Shown: in pieces, positions 41,533 through 51,076 of the stretch
How the letters are laid out: every line of letters starts with the position of its first letter
Position numbering within the stretch: position 1 is the first letter of the stretch
NCBI GenBank assembly: GCA_046050465.1
Contig: JBJOPS010000031.1
Span: 5,790-69,789 of the forward strand
Direction: 5' to 3'
DNA: 64,000 nt
DNA from: Egaibacter sp046050465
GTDB lineage: Bacteria; Pseudomonadota; Gammaproteobacteria; Burkholderiales; Burkholderiaceae_C
Translations under genes and position numbers: made by a program
The notes under the pieces: generated by a model
The model's input: only the letters and a program-made list of their open reading frames with translations
What the model was told of the DNA's origin: nothing
Database searches by the model: none

Positions 41533-42642
41533 CTACGCCGCTGCGTACAAGGCTTTGAGCAGCGTCAGCGGCTTGACCACAGCATCGGCTCGGCGACAGC
41601 CGAGTACGGCTTGCGCCAGCACCCGGCACACAGTCTCAAAGTCAAGTTGTGATGCCAGCGCCTGCACCGATTCGGAGGTCACCGTCATGCCCGTTTGCCA
41701 ATGCACCAGCGCCGCCAATTGCTCGGCTGTCAAATGCCGGGATTGGCGTGCCGCGATGTAGGCATCGGCCACCAAGGGTGGCATGTATTCATAGAGCATG
41801 CCCTCGGATACATCGCTATCGGGCAGCAAGCAGCGGTCAAACGGCAGCGATTGCAAGTCTGCCAGCAGCGCCGCATGCGTCAGGCACTGCGTTTCCAACA
41901 CTGCGAACAGCTTCTCGGTGGCCGTTGCATACGCGAATGCGCCATTGCCTCGGTGCCAGTCCGTGTTGTCGGTCAGATGCAGCGCCAGCACCGTAGCCGG
42001 CTTGGCGAACAACGCCGCCGCATCTTGGGGCGACACGCCCAACAGCACAGAAAACACATGGTCACGTTCGGCCACGTTGCGCCAGTTCAAGCACATCAAG
42101 ATGGCATGCAGCGCGTGCTGATCTGGCTCGAATGTGTCTGACTCAGACTGCGGCCAACCGTCCAAGCTGGCGGCATATGCCAGTTCAATCAATGCCGTCT
42201 CCGTAGGCTGCAAGTGCAGCAGCGTTTCCAACAACAAGAGCTTGCGTTCAGCGATGCACGGTGGGTCTGGCTCACCGAAGTATTTCTGTTCCCACAGCGC
42301 CTCGATTTGCTCAGACACGGCTACCACATCAAAGGGGGGCAACTCGTAACCACGAGGCCACAAGAACCGGGGCAATTCGGTCGGCAAGTCTGGACGTGCA
42401 TCCAAGCCCAAATCACGCCAAAAGTAGCGCCTGAGCAAGTGCGCAATCCACAGCCGATCAACGGACTCCGGCAGGGTTGCCAATGCAGTGCCGATGCGCA
42501 GCATGAATTGGCGCTCCAGAAACTGCCTGTACATCAGGTTGTGACGGCTGGGCAGTCTTCTCAAAAAATCGGTGTGAAAGGCTGTTTCAAGGGTCGCAAA
42601 GGCTTGCGACACCGATGGATCAATTTGCATGGTGTTCTCCAT
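41533..42642 (-). CDS. Hypothetical protein of accessory-element type
   Basis: 369 residues, not recognised. Mostly alpha-helical; no signal peptide, membrane span or clear catalytic motif. Notable segments are LWIAHLLRRYFWRDLGLDAR and RSRHLTAEQLAALVHWQTG. MQIDPSV (42630) is an alternative start. It lies 168 bases before the 40945-41364 gene on the same strand and is divergent from the defence operon. Confidence 0.6.
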   Translation of the reverse strand: MENTMQIDPSVSQAFATLETAFHTDFLRRLPSRHNLMYRQFLERQFMLRIGTALATLPESVDRLWIAHLLRRYFWRDLGLDARPDLPTELPRFLWPRGYELPPFDVVAVSEQIEALWEQKYFGEPDPPCIAERKLLLLETLLHLQPTETALIELAYAASLDGWPQSESDTFEPDQHALHAILMCLNWRNVAERDHVFSVLLGVSPQDAAALFAKPATVLALHLTDNTDWHRGNGAFAYATATEKLFAVLETQCLTHAALLADLQSLPFDRCLLPDSDVSEGMLYEYMPPLVADAYIAARQSRHLTAEQLAALVHWQTGMTVTSESVQALASQLDFETVCRVLAQAVLGCRRADAVVKPLTLLKALYAAA

Positions 42643-42843
42643 GCCCCGCTGACCAGTGAAGGCGCAGGGCTGGACGGATCAGCCGGGGCAAATTGTGGGT
42701 GTGGAAGACAGCGCGGTACGAGCTTTAGCGGCACGTACCAACGAACTGCAAAAGCACCGAAAAACGGCACCGCAGACGCTGGAAACTGTCAATTTTCATT
42801 CATTGTACCATAATTTGTGCTAATATATGTGCAAATAAGCTGG

Positions 42844-42866
42844 ATTTTGCTGCGCCACAGCAAAAT
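42844..42866. promoter_or_regulatory. Perfect hairpin upstream of the defence operon
   Basis: ATTTTGCTG-CGCCA-CAGCAAAAT is a 9-bp perfect inverted repeat about 60 bases before the Phd-type gene, in an AT-rich stretch with a TAATAT element at 42821-42826. Because the first gene encodes a Phd-type DNA-binding protein, this is a candidate autoregulatory operator. Confidence 0.45.
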
Positions 42867-42927
42867 ACTGTATGGAATATCAGCCGTAGAATGAGTTGCA
42901 CAAACTTTCGCACAAGCACCGACCACC

Positions 42928-43236
42928 ATGCGCTTTAGCACCGACGAGATCAAGCCCTTCTATGAAGTGCGGCAGAACCTGTCCAAAGCCATCGACGAGG
43001 TGGAGCGAGACGGCGGCGAAGTCGTGATTGCCAAGCATGGCAAACCTGTTGCCGCTCTGCTGTCGGCTGCGGGGCTGTACCGCTACCGTGAGGTGGATCG
43101 GTTGATGGTGCAACTGCTAGATGTGCTGGCGCACCGAACCGAAGCGGCAACGCAGGCGGTCGATGTGCAAATCACGGAAATCGCGGATCACATCAAGGCG
43201 TTGGGAGAAAGTACAAAAAGCGGAGGCAAAGCATGA
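42928..43236 (+). CDS. Phd/YefM-type antitoxin
   Basis: 102 residues. The N-terminal 55 residues match the Phd domain (STDEIKPFYEVRQNLSKAIDEVERDGGEVVIAKHGKPVAALLSAA), which binds operator DNA as a dimer. The C-terminal half would normally clasp a toxin, but no Doc- or YoeB-type toxin follows; the next gene, overlapping by 4 bases, is hsdR. It may regulate the restriction operon or neutralise one of the other toxin-like proteins in it. Confidence 0.88.
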   Translation: MRFSTDEIKPFYEVRQNLSKAIDEVERDGGEVVIAKHGKPVAALLSAAGLYRYREVDRLMVQLLDVLAHRTEAATQAVDVQITEIADHIKALGESTKSGGKA

Positions 43237-45662
43237 GCAAAAGCGGGCATGAAGCTGCAAACGAGTACAGCGAAGCAGACACCTGCCGCGAGTTCATCAC
43301 GCCTGCAATCCAAGCCGCTGGCTGGGGTGACAACGCGACGGAAATCGCCGAACAACGCACATTCACCGATGGGCGCATCGTTCTGACTGGCCGCAGCGCC
43401 AAACGGCGTGAAGGCAAGCGTGCCGACTATTTGCTTCGCTATCGACGAGATTTGACCTTGGCCGTTGTGGAAGCCAAGCCGCACAAAACTCCGGCAGGCG
43501 ACGGGATGCAGCAAGCCAAAGAATACGCAGAAATTCTTGGGCTTAAATTCGCCTATGCCAGCAATGGCCGAGAAATTATCGAGTTCGATTTCCTCACAGG
43601 TATCGAGCAAAAAATTGACCGCTACCCAACGCCTGAAGAGCTATGGCAGCGCCAGACTGCTGGCACGCCTATCGCCACCAGTATTGCGGCGAAAACCATG
43701 CTCCAGTCGCTGAACCACAGCACAGGCAAGCCACCACGCTACTACCAAGAAATCGCCATCAACCGCACGGTACAAGCGATTTTCTCTGGTCAAAAGCGCA
43801 TTCTGCTCACGATGGCGACGGGCACTGGCAAAACGCCCACCGCCTTTCACATCGTTTGGAAGCTCTGGAATTCAGGCTGGAACAAAGACGCCGACCCCAC
43901 GCGCAAGACGCGGGTTTTGTTTCTGGCTGACCGCAACATCTTGGTGGATGACCCGAAAGACAAGACCTTTGCGGTCTTCGGTGATGCCCGTTGGAAGATT
44001 GAAAACGGCGAAGCCGTCAAAGGCCGAGAAATCTACTTCTCCACCTACCAGTCCATCGCCGAAGACGAACGCCGCCCCGGCCTGTACAAAGAGTATTCGC
44101 CAGACTACTTCGACCTCATCATCATTGACGAGTGCCACCGTGGTTCCAGTCGTGCAGATTCAACCTGGCGCGAGATTCTGGAATGGTTCGAGCCCGCGTT
44201 TCAGTTGGGGCTGACAGCGACACCGCTGCGCGAAGAGTCGCGTGACACCTACGCTTACTTCGGTCAACCGCTGTACGAATACTCGCTCAAACAAGGCATA
44301 GAAGACGGCTTCTTGGCACCCTACCGAGTGCATCGCGTCATCACCACCTTTGATGCAGCAGGCTGGCGACCGACACGCGGCCAGCTTGATCGCTACGGCA
44401 ACGAAATACCGGACGAGGAATACCACACCCGCGATTTCGAGCGATTGGTGAGTCTGAAAGCACGAACAGAAGCCGTGGCGCAGCACCTGACCGATTACCT
44501 CAAGCGCACAGATCGCTACGCCAAGACCATCGTGTTTTGTGTCGATCAGGAACACGCCGACGAAATGCGCCGCGCCCTTTCTAACTTGAATGCCGACTTG
44601 GTGGCGCAGAACCCAAATTACGTGTGCCGTGTGACCGCCGCCGAGGGTGATATTGGTCGTGGACACCTATCACGGTTTCAGGACTTAGAAACGAACCAGT
44701 CCACACCAACAATTCTGACTTCATCGCAGATGCTCACGACTGGTGTGGATGCCCCCACCGTTAAAAACGTGGTGCTGGTGCGCGTCATCGGCTCCATGAG
44801 TGAGTTCAAGCAGATCATTGGGCGTGGTACACGGGTGCGTGAAGACTACGACAAGCTGTTTTTCGACATTCTCGACTACACCGGATCAGCAACGCGCATG
44901 TTCGCTGACCCGGACTTTGACGGTCATGCAGCCCAAGTCATTGAAGGCCCAGCGATTGATGAGGCTGGGGCTATTACACAAGACGAGCAGATCGTTGAAG
45001 CCGATCCCGAGCAGAACGACGATCAGGGCTCGCAAACACTGCCTGACCAAGACGGGAGTCAAAGCGATGGAGAGGAACGGCGCAAGTTCTACGTCGATGG
45101 CGGCAATGTCGAAATTGCAGCGCACCTTGTCTACGAACTGGATGCAGACGGCAATAACCTGCGCATGGTGCAGTTCTCAGACTACACCGCTGAAAAGGTT
45201 CGCATCCTCTACCGTTCGCCAGAAGATTTGGCAAATCACTGGAGAGACCCCGCCACCCGCGAAGCCTTGATTGCCCAACTGGCTGACCGGGGCATCGACT
45301 TGGCGCAACTGGTGGAGCAAACCAATCAGCCAGATGCAGACTTGCTGGACTTGCTTTGCCATGTGGCGTTCAACGCGCCATTGCTCACCCGCCGCCAACG
45401 CGCTGACAAGCTGCGCCGCGACCGTCAGGACTTCTTTGACCAGTATGGCGAAGAGGCCCGCCAGATTCTTAATGAGCTTCTGGACAAATACACCGAGAAC
45501 GGAACCGACCAATTGCGTCTGCCCGATGCGCTGCGCATTGCTCCGATTTCAGACCACGGCAACGCGATTGAAATTGCGGCCATATTTGGTGGAGCAGAAA
45601 ATTTGCGCGGAGCAGTAACGGCCCTGCAAGCCTGCTTGTACTCTGTTAGGAGCATTGTATGA
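43233..45662 (+). CDS. hsdR: Type I restriction enzyme, R subunit
   Basis: 809 residues. The N-terminal endonuclease has the PD-(D/E)xK triad Asp65, Glu80 and Lys82 (ADYLLRYRRDLTLAVVEAK). The motor domain holds Walker A MATGTGKT (195-201) and DECH box IIIDECHRGSS (299-302), then helicase motif VI in IIGRGTRVREDYDK. The C-terminus ends in the R-to-M docking region. Together with HsdM and HsdS it would cut unmodified DNA after translocation. It overlaps both flanking genes by 4 bases. Confidence 0.95.
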   Translation: MSKSGHEAANEYSEADTCREFITPAIQAAGWGDNATEIAEQRTFTDGRIVLTGRSAKRREGKRADYLLRYRRDLTLAVVEAKPHKTPAGDGMQQAKEYAEILGLKFAYASNGREIIEFDFLTGIEQKIDRYPTPEELWQRQTAGTPIATSIAAKTMLQSLNHSTGKPPRYYQEIAINRTVQAIFSGQKRILLTMATGTGKTPTAFHIVWKLWNSGWNKDADPTRKTRVLFLADRNILVDDPKDKTFAVFGDARWKIENGEAVKGREIYFSTYQSIAEDERRPGLYKEYSPDYFDLIIIDECHRGSSRADSTWREILEWFEPAFQLGLTATPLREESRDTYAYFGQPLYEYSLKQGIEDGFLAPYRVHRVITTFDAAGWRPTRGQLDRYGNEIPDEEYHTRDFERLVSLKARTEAVAQHLTDYLKRTDRYAKTIVFCVDQEHADEMRRALSNLNADLVAQNPNYVCRVTAAEGDIGRGHLSRFQDLETNQSTPTILTSSQMLTTGVDAPTVKNVVLVRVIGSMSEFKQIIGRGTRVREDYDKLFFDILDYTGSATRMFADPDFDGHAAQVIEGPAIDEAGAITQDEQIVEADPEQNDDQGSQTLPDQDGSQSDGEERRKFYVDGGNVEIAAHLVYELDADGNNLRMVQFSDYTAEKVRILYRSPEDLANHWRDPATREALIAQLADRGIDLAQLVEQTNQPDADLLDLLCHVAFNAPLLTRRQRADKLRRDRQDFFDQYGEEARQILNELLDKYTENGTDQLRLPDALRIAPISDHGNAIEIAAIFGGAENLRGAVTALQACLYSVRSIV

Positions 45663-46492
45663 AGTGCATATGGTGCAAACAGATTTCTGATTCATCGAAG
45701 TCAATCGAGCATATTCTTCCTGAGTCATTCGGAAATCAAAAACATACGCTGCCGCGTGGTTGGGTGTGCGATCAATGCAATAACTATTTCTCTAGAAAGG
45801 TTGAAGAACCCTTCTTGAATTCGTATTACGGACGAGCCATCAGGTTTGAAGCGGCGATTCCAAACAAAAAGGGCCGCATTCCGCCGTTAACGGGGCTTCA
45901 TGTCCAGTCTTTGACTCCAATAGAACTGGTGAGATTGCAGAATGAGGGGGACATTATTTTGGATGCAAAAAACGAAAAAGATATTCCGAAATGGGCCCAA
46001 TCCGTAGCAACGAACACACGAGGAACTTTAATTGTTCCTGCAGCGACGGAGCCAGCAAACGACAGAACTCTTTCAAGGTTCATTGCGAAAATCGCACTTG
46101 AAGTGCTCGCAAGCAAGTGCATACAGATCGACGGCTGGAACGAGGAATTGGTCAATAAGGTTGCACTTGACGAAATTCGTCAGTACGTCCGATTCAATAA
46201 GCCGTCAACTCTTTGGCCGATTCACATACGCCGGATATATCCCCATGGCACTATGTTCTCGGAAGATGATTGTTCGTTTGAGGTGCTGAATGAATGGATG
46301 CTTTTGCCCACTAAAAAGGATGAGTATTTCGCAGTCATCGCAATTTTTGGTATCGAATACACGATAAACCTTGGTGGACCTGACCTAGAAGGCTACATCG
46401 AGTGGCTTCATGAGCATGAGCACAAAAGCCCCCTCTATTGGAACGAGGTATCGGGCAGCGAACCCGCATCTGACGCCAGCTATTTCAAATGA
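45659..46492 (+). CDS. HNH endonuclease-like protein inside the RM operon
   Basis: 277 residues. The N-terminus is a zinc-ribbon HNH module: Cys3-x2-Cys6, EHILPESFG (His18), then Cys37-x2-Cys40-Asn41, the HNH_5 arrangement. The remaining 230 residues form an unrecognised domain with no membrane span. It lies between hsdR and hsdM with 4-base overlaps on both sides, which is not the normal hsdRMS layout. It could act as an extra nuclease effector. Confidence 0.8.
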   Translation: MKCIWCKQISDSSKSIEHILPESFGNQKHTLPRGWVCDQCNNYFSRKVEEPFLNSYYGRAIRFEAAIPNKKGRIPPLTGLHVQSLTPIELVRLQNEGDIILDAKNEKDIPKWAQSVATNTRGTLIVPAATEPANDRTLSRFIAKIALEVLASKCIQIDGWNEELVNKVALDEIRQYVRFNKPSTLWPIHIRRIYPHGTMFSEDDCSFEVLNEWMLLPTKKDEYFAVIAIFGIEYTINLGGPDLEGYIEWLHEHEHKSPLYWNEVSGSEPASDASYFK

Positions 46493-48042
46493 AGTCTTCA
46501 AAGAAAAATCAACCCCAAACCACCGCCCAGCAACTCGGCTCCATCATCAAATCTGCGCGGGACATTATGCGCAAGGATAAGGGCTTGAACGGCGATGGCG
46601 ACCGCCTGCCCATGCTGACATGGATGATGTTCCTCAAGTTCTTGGACGACCATGAACAGGTGCGCGAAGCCGAGGCACAGCTTGCTGGCGAGAAATTCAA
46701 GCCTGCCATCGAAGCGCCCTACCGCTGGCGTGACTGGGGCGCGACCAAAGAAGGGCTGACTGGAGATGCCCTGATCGCCTTCATCAACCAAGAAATTGCC
46801 ATGAGGCCGGACGGCACACATGGCCCCGGCCTGTTCAAGTACCTGCGCGAGTTGCAAGGCACCAAATCGCATGACCGTCGCGACACCATCGCCGCAGTGT
46901 TTCGCGGCATGGTCAACCGGATGATTAACGGCTACCTGCTGCGCGATGTACTGACCAAGCTCGACGGCATTCACTTCAATGCCAGCGAGGAGTTGGAGGT
47001 CTTGGGGCGCACCTACGAAACCCTGCTGCGCGAAATGCGCGATGCAGCCGGCGATGCCGGAGAGTTCTACACGCCCCGCCCCGTCGTGCGCCTGATGGTG
47101 GAAATGATCGACCCTCAGTTGGGCGAAATTGTGCTTGACCCCGCCTGCGGCACTGGCGGCTTCTTGGTGGAGAGTTACACCCACCTTGCTAAACAAGCCA
47201 CCACGGTGCAAAAGCGCAAGCAGCTACAGCAAAGCAGCATCCAAGGCTGCGAAGCCAAGCCGCTGCCCTACCTGCTGGTCAACATGAATCTGCTGTTGCA
47301 CGGCTTGGAGTCTCCCGACATTGACCCCGGCAACGCGCTGCGCTTTCCGCTCAAGGAAATTGGCGACCGCGAACGTGTGGACGTGATCCTCTCCAACCCG
47401 CCGTTTGGCGGCGAGGAAGAGCGCGGCATTCTCGGCAACTTCCCCGACGACAAGCAAACTGCCGAAACCGCCCTGCTGTTCCTGCAACTCATCATGCGCA
47501 AGCTGCGCAGACGCGCGCGAAGCATCGACGGAAAAACTACCCTTGGCCGTGCGGCTGTCGTGGTGCCGAACGGCACCCTGTTTGGCGATGGCATCTGCGC
47601 CCGTATCAAGCAAGAACTGCTGACTGAGTTCAACCTTCACACTGTCGTGCGGCTGCCCAATGGCGTGTTTGCGCCTTACACAGACATTCCGGCCAACCTG
47701 CTGTTCTTCGACCGCAGTGGCCCCACACAGGACATTTGGTTTTATGAACTAGCGTTGCCCGAAGGCCGCAAAAAATACAGCAAGACCCAGCCCTTGATGT
47801 ATGAAGAATTTGCCGATCTGAAAATCTGGTGGGGTGACCGTAAGGAAGGTGCGCAAGCTTGGAAAGTGCCTGCTGCTGAGGTGATCGCCAATTGCTGCAA
47901 CTTGGACAGAAAGAACCCACACAAAAAGGAAGATGTTGCGCATCTCCCGCCCGATGAAGTCATTGCCAGCATTCTTCACAAAGAGCGCCAGATTATTTCG
48001 ATCATGGAAGAGGTTCAGGCCATGCTGCGGGAGCCAACATGA
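46489..48042 (+). CDS. hsdM: Type I restriction-modification methyltransferase subunit
   Basis: 517 residues, an N6-adenine methyltransferase. The SAM motif LDPACGTGGFLVE (216-228) and the catalytic NPPF (303-306) are intact; the N-terminal HsdM helical domain (residues 1-150) includes AQQLGSIIKSARDIMRKDKG. It pairs with HsdS for methylation and with HsdR for restriction. It overlaps hsdS by 4 bases. Confidence 0.96.
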   Translation: MKSSKKNQPQTTAQQLGSIIKSARDIMRKDKGLNGDGDRLPMLTWMMFLKFLDDHEQVREAEAQLAGEKFKPAIEAPYRWRDWGATKEGLTGDALIAFINQEIAMRPDGTHGPGLFKYLRELQGTKSHDRRDTIAAVFRGMVNRMINGYLLRDVLTKLDGIHFNASEELEVLGRTYETLLREMRDAAGDAGEFYTPRPVVRLMVEMIDPQLGEIVLDPACGTGGFLVESYTHLAKQATTVQKRKQLQQSSIQGCEAKPLPYLLVNMNLLLHGLESPDIDPGNALRFPLKEIGDRERVDVILSNPPFGGEEERGILGNFPDDKQTAETALLFLQLIMRKLRRRARSIDGKTTLGRAAVVVPNGTLFGDGICARIKQELLTEFNLHTVVRLPNGVFAPYTDIPANLLFFDRSGPTQDIWFYELALPEGRKKYSKTQPLMYEEFADLKIWWGDRKEGAQAWKVPAAEVIANCCNLDRKNPHKKEDVAHLPPDEVIASILHKERQIISIMEEVQAMLREPT

Positions 48043-49169
48043 GCATGCGCTGGCAGAGTGTTCAGCTTGGAGAGGTCATAAAGCAACGAAAGCAGTTCAT
48101 CACCATTGATGACGCAGTTATGTATTGCCGCCCAACCGTCAAATTGCATGCGCAAGGGATACTTCTGCGTGATCGTGTTCTGGGGGCCTCCATCAAGACG
48201 AAAAAACAGCAAGTCTGCCGTGCTGATGAGTTTCTTGTAGCTGAGATCGACGCGAAAGCAGGTGGCTTTGGGATCGTACCCAAGGATCTAGACGGATCAC
48301 TGGTGAGCAGCCACTACTTTTTGTACCAGTTGGATTCGACTTTACTGCTGCCAAAATTTCTTGAATTGGTCGTCAAAACAAATGAGTTTCGGCGTCAAGT
48401 TGAAGCACAAGGCACTACAAACTACGCAGCGATCAAAGCAGGGGATGTTTACGGCTACGCTATTCCTTTACCAGCCCTTGCCGTACAAAAGCAGATTGTT
48501 TCCAAAATTGACGCTGCCGATAGTAAGTTGCGCGATGTTGCCCGCTTGCGGGGTGCTGTCACAAACGAACTCAATATGCTATGTCGAAATCTTGTAATTC
48601 GCGATTCAACGACAAAGCACATAAAAATATCTGAATTAGTCAAGCACAAGTCCCCCGACGTTACCGTAACGCCCGACGAGGTTTACCAATTTGCAGGTGT
48701 CTACTCGTTTGGTCGTGGCGTATTCAAAGGCGTATCCAAAACTGGCGCGGAATTCGCCTACACAAAGCTTTCGCGGATTAGTACGGGAAATTTCATCTAT
48801 CCAAAGCTCATGGCTTGGGAGGGCGCTCTTGGCGTTGTTCCTGATGAGTGTGATAACTGCGTTGTCTCACCTGAGTTTCCTGTTTTTGAAATCGACAAAG
48901 AACAAGTTCTACCAGACGTGTTCGACGTGTATTTCAGGGACCCGAATACATGGGATCATCTTCAAACAGGTAGTACCGGCACGAATGCAAGACGACGCAG
49001 GTTGAATCCGAAGGACTTCTTACAACTCACCATTCCCGTGCCGAGTATGGCCGTTCAAAGGAAACTTGCGGCTATTCGTCTTCACCAAGCCAAGATTCGA
49101 TCCATCTCTCCCGAGGCAGAGTGCAGCGCGTTGATTTCCTCCATATTGAGCAAGTTGCTGACAAGCTAG
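48039..49169 (+). CDS. hsdS: Type I restriction-modification specificity subunit
   Basis: 376 residues, two target-recognition domains joined by helices. Each half ends in the typical pattern (IPLPALAVQKQIVSKIDAADSKLRDVARL; IPVPSMAVQRKLAAIRLHQAKIRSI). The first half has MSMRWQSVQLGEVIKQRKQF, the second begins about residue 190. The target sequence cannot be read from the protein. It ends 10 bases before the PIN-GNAT gene. Confidence 0.93.
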   Translation: MSMRWQSVQLGEVIKQRKQFITIDDAVMYCRPTVKLHAQGILLRDRVLGASIKTKKQQVCRADEFLVAEIDAKAGGFGIVPKDLDGSLVSSHYFLYQLDSTLLLPKFLELVVKTNEFRRQVEAQGTTNYAAIKAGDVYGYAIPLPALAVQKQIVSKIDAADSKLRDVARLRGAVTNELNMLCRNLVIRDSTTKHIKISELVKHKSPDVTVTPDEVYQFAGVYSFGRGVFKGVSKTGAEFAYTKLSRISTGNFIYPKLMAWEGALGVVPDECDNCVVSPEFPVFEIDKEQVLPDVFDVYFRDPNTWDHLQTGSTGTNARRRRLNPKDFLQLTIPVPSMAVQRKLAAIRLHQAKIRSISPEAECSALISSILSKLLTS

Positions 49170-49179
49170 CGGACACAAC

Positions 49180-50652
49180 ATGGCCCAGCGACTCCGCTTT
49201 TTGCTCGACACGAACATCCTGATTCCACTTCAGGATTCGTATCAGGTTTTGGAGAACAACCTTGCCAATTTTGTTCGACTTGCAAACATTGGTGGGCATC
49301 AACTTGTCTATCACCCCGCAACGATTGTTGACTTTGAAAGAGACAAAGACGCAGAACAAAGAGCACGAAACCTTGCACGAATTCGTCAATACCCAGCGAT
49401 TGAAAATCCTGCGAAGTGTCCGTGGAACTCAGAAACTTGCAGTCCCAATGATGCCTGCGATAACGAGATACTTTATTCGCTCGAATGTGATGCAGTTCAT
49501 GCACTCGTCACTGAAGATCGTCGCATTCACAGGAAGGCCAAGGCAAGAGGTCTCAGCGACCGTGTTTACACAATTCAAACAGCGGAAGATTGGCTTCGGC
49601 GTCTGCACGAGCCTAGGCAAGTTGTAGTACCCAACATTCAAGATGTTCCGCTGCACAATTTGACTCCCCAGCTCTCTTCAGATTTCTATGACAGTCTTCG
49701 CTCCGGCTACGGTGGATTTGACGACTGGTTTCGCAAGAAGGCTCGTGAGAACCGCAGAGCATGGATTTATCTGGATGAGGCGGATGCGTTAGCTGCGATA
49801 TGTGTGTATGCAGCCCAAGACAACGAGGTAATCAATGACGCGGGGGAACGCCTCGCTGGCACTGCTCTAAAACTTTGTACGTTCAAAGTAGGCGAAGCTG
49901 TCAGGGGTCGAAAGATTGGCGAACTTTTCTTGAAGGCGGCATTTCGGTATGCCACTGAAAACGCCTGCGAAAACTTGTTTATTCATGCCAACGCAGAACG
50001 CCACGACTATCTTGTTCGCTTGCTCCAAGATTTTGGCTTCGAGGAAAGAGGCACCTATCAGGGTGATTTAGTTTTGGTGAAGCCGCACCCACTTGTTTCG
50101 CCCGATTTTGCCTCACTTCCACCTGTTGAATATGCTCGAAAATATTTCCCACATTTTCGATTTGACTCCAGCGTACAGAAATTTCTTATTCCTATACAGC
50201 CCCATTTTCACGAAACACTATTCCCGGACTACAGCCCCATTCAACCCCGCCTGTTTGTGTCGTTGAACAACATAGGCAATGCCATAAAGCTTGCATATCT
50301 GTGTCATGCACAGACGAATTCAATCAAAGCAGGTGATTTGATTCTGTTTTACCGAACCGAGGATGAAAAGTCAGTCACATCCATCGGAGTGGTTGACAGG
50401 TTTGAGGTACTTGAGGACGCTGCACGAATCGCTGGACTTGTGAGCCGTCGCACAGTGTATTCAATCGAGCAAATCGACGAAATGTCCAAGCGCCCGACAA
50501 AGGTAATTCTCTTTCGGTTAGTAGAGCACTTTGCTAACCCTTTGGCCTACGACAGGCTTCAAGCCGAAGGCATCGTTAGAGGCCCAATTCAATCAATCCG
50601 AAAAATAACTGATGAATCTTTTTCACGAGTCCTCCAAGCAGCAAGGAGGTAG
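49180..50652 (+). CDS. PIN-GNAT-PUA-like three-domain fusion protein
   Basis: 490 residues. Residues 1-140 look like a PIN RNase: Asp10 in LRFLLDTNILIP, acidic DFERD (51-55), and SLECDAVHALVTEDRRIHRKAK with Asp104 and Asp113. Residues about 160-300 resemble a GNAT acetyltransferase with the acetyl-CoA loop VRGRKIGELFLKAA and NLFIHANAERHDYLVRLLQDFGFEERG. Residues about 355-490 have a PUA/EVE/ASCH-like beta-barrel pattern (AGDLILFYRTEDEKSVTSIGVVDRFE). PIN and GNAT are both toxin folds; their fusion to a possible modified-base reader within a restriction operon is unusual. The domain calls are by motif, not search. Confidence 0.72.
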   Translation: MAQRLRFLLDTNILIPLQDSYQVLENNLANFVRLANIGGHQLVYHPATIVDFERDKDAEQRARNLARIRQYPAIENPAKCPWNSETCSPNDACDNEILYSLECDAVHALVTEDRRIHRKAKARGLSDRVYTIQTAEDWLRRLHEPRQVVVPNIQDVPLHNLTPQLSSDFYDSLRSGYGGFDDWFRKKARENRRAWIYLDEADALAAICVYAAQDNEVINDAGERLAGTALKLCTFKVGEAVRGRKIGELFLKAAFRYATENACENLFIHANAERHDYLVRLLQDFGFEERGTYQGDLVLVKPHPLVSPDFASLPPVEYARKYFPHFRFDSSVQKFLIPIQPHFHETLFPDYSPIQPRLFVSLNNIGNAIKLAYLCHAQTNSIKAGDLILFYRTEDEKSVTSIGVVDRFEVLEDAARIAGLVSRRTVYSIEQIDEMSKRPTKVILFRLVEHFANPLAYDRLQAEGIVRGPIQSIRKITDESFSRVLQAARR

Positions 50653-51076
50653 CGCCATCCTGCTATCCATCAAGCCCACGTTCGCCAACCTAATCATTGA
50701 GGGTAGCAAGCGTGTGGAGCTTCGACGCGCCATTCCGAGCCAACCAATTTCTACAATCGTCATCTATTCATCTTCACCTGTTCAAGCGATTGTCGCCTTG
50801 GCAGACGTTAGAGAAATAGTTGAGGCAAGTCCATCAAAACTATGGGCAATCTCTAGGGACAATGGTGGAGGACTGACGAGAGCCGCTTTGATGGCCTACT
50901 TTGAGTCAAAAAAAAATGGGTTCGCTTTGATGCTTGAAAACGTGCGTGTATTCACAAAGCCGGTTGCGCCGACCAAGGTTTTTAAGAAATTTTCAGCACC
51001 CCAATCATTCAGGTATCTAACCCCTAAACACCTAAAAAAACTTGAGCAAATTCTTGAGTTGGAGAAACACGAGTGA
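50612..51076 (+). CDS. ASCH domain protein
   Basis: 154 residues. The PUA-like ASCH signature is clear: AILLSIKPTFANLIIEGSKRVELRRAIP, then IVIYSSSPVQAIVALADVREI. ASCH proteins bind or act on RNA or modified nucleosides. The ATG lies 41 bases inside the end of the PIN-GNAT gene, and the stop overlaps the next gene's GTG (GTGA). Confidence 0.85.
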   Translation: MNLFHESSKQQGGSAILLSIKPTFANLIIEGSKRVELRRAIPSQPISTIVIYSSSPVQAIVALADVREIVEASPSKLWAISRDNGGGLTRAALMAYFESKKNGFALMLENVRVFTKPVAPTKVFKKFSAPQSFRYLTPKHLKKLEQILELEKHE

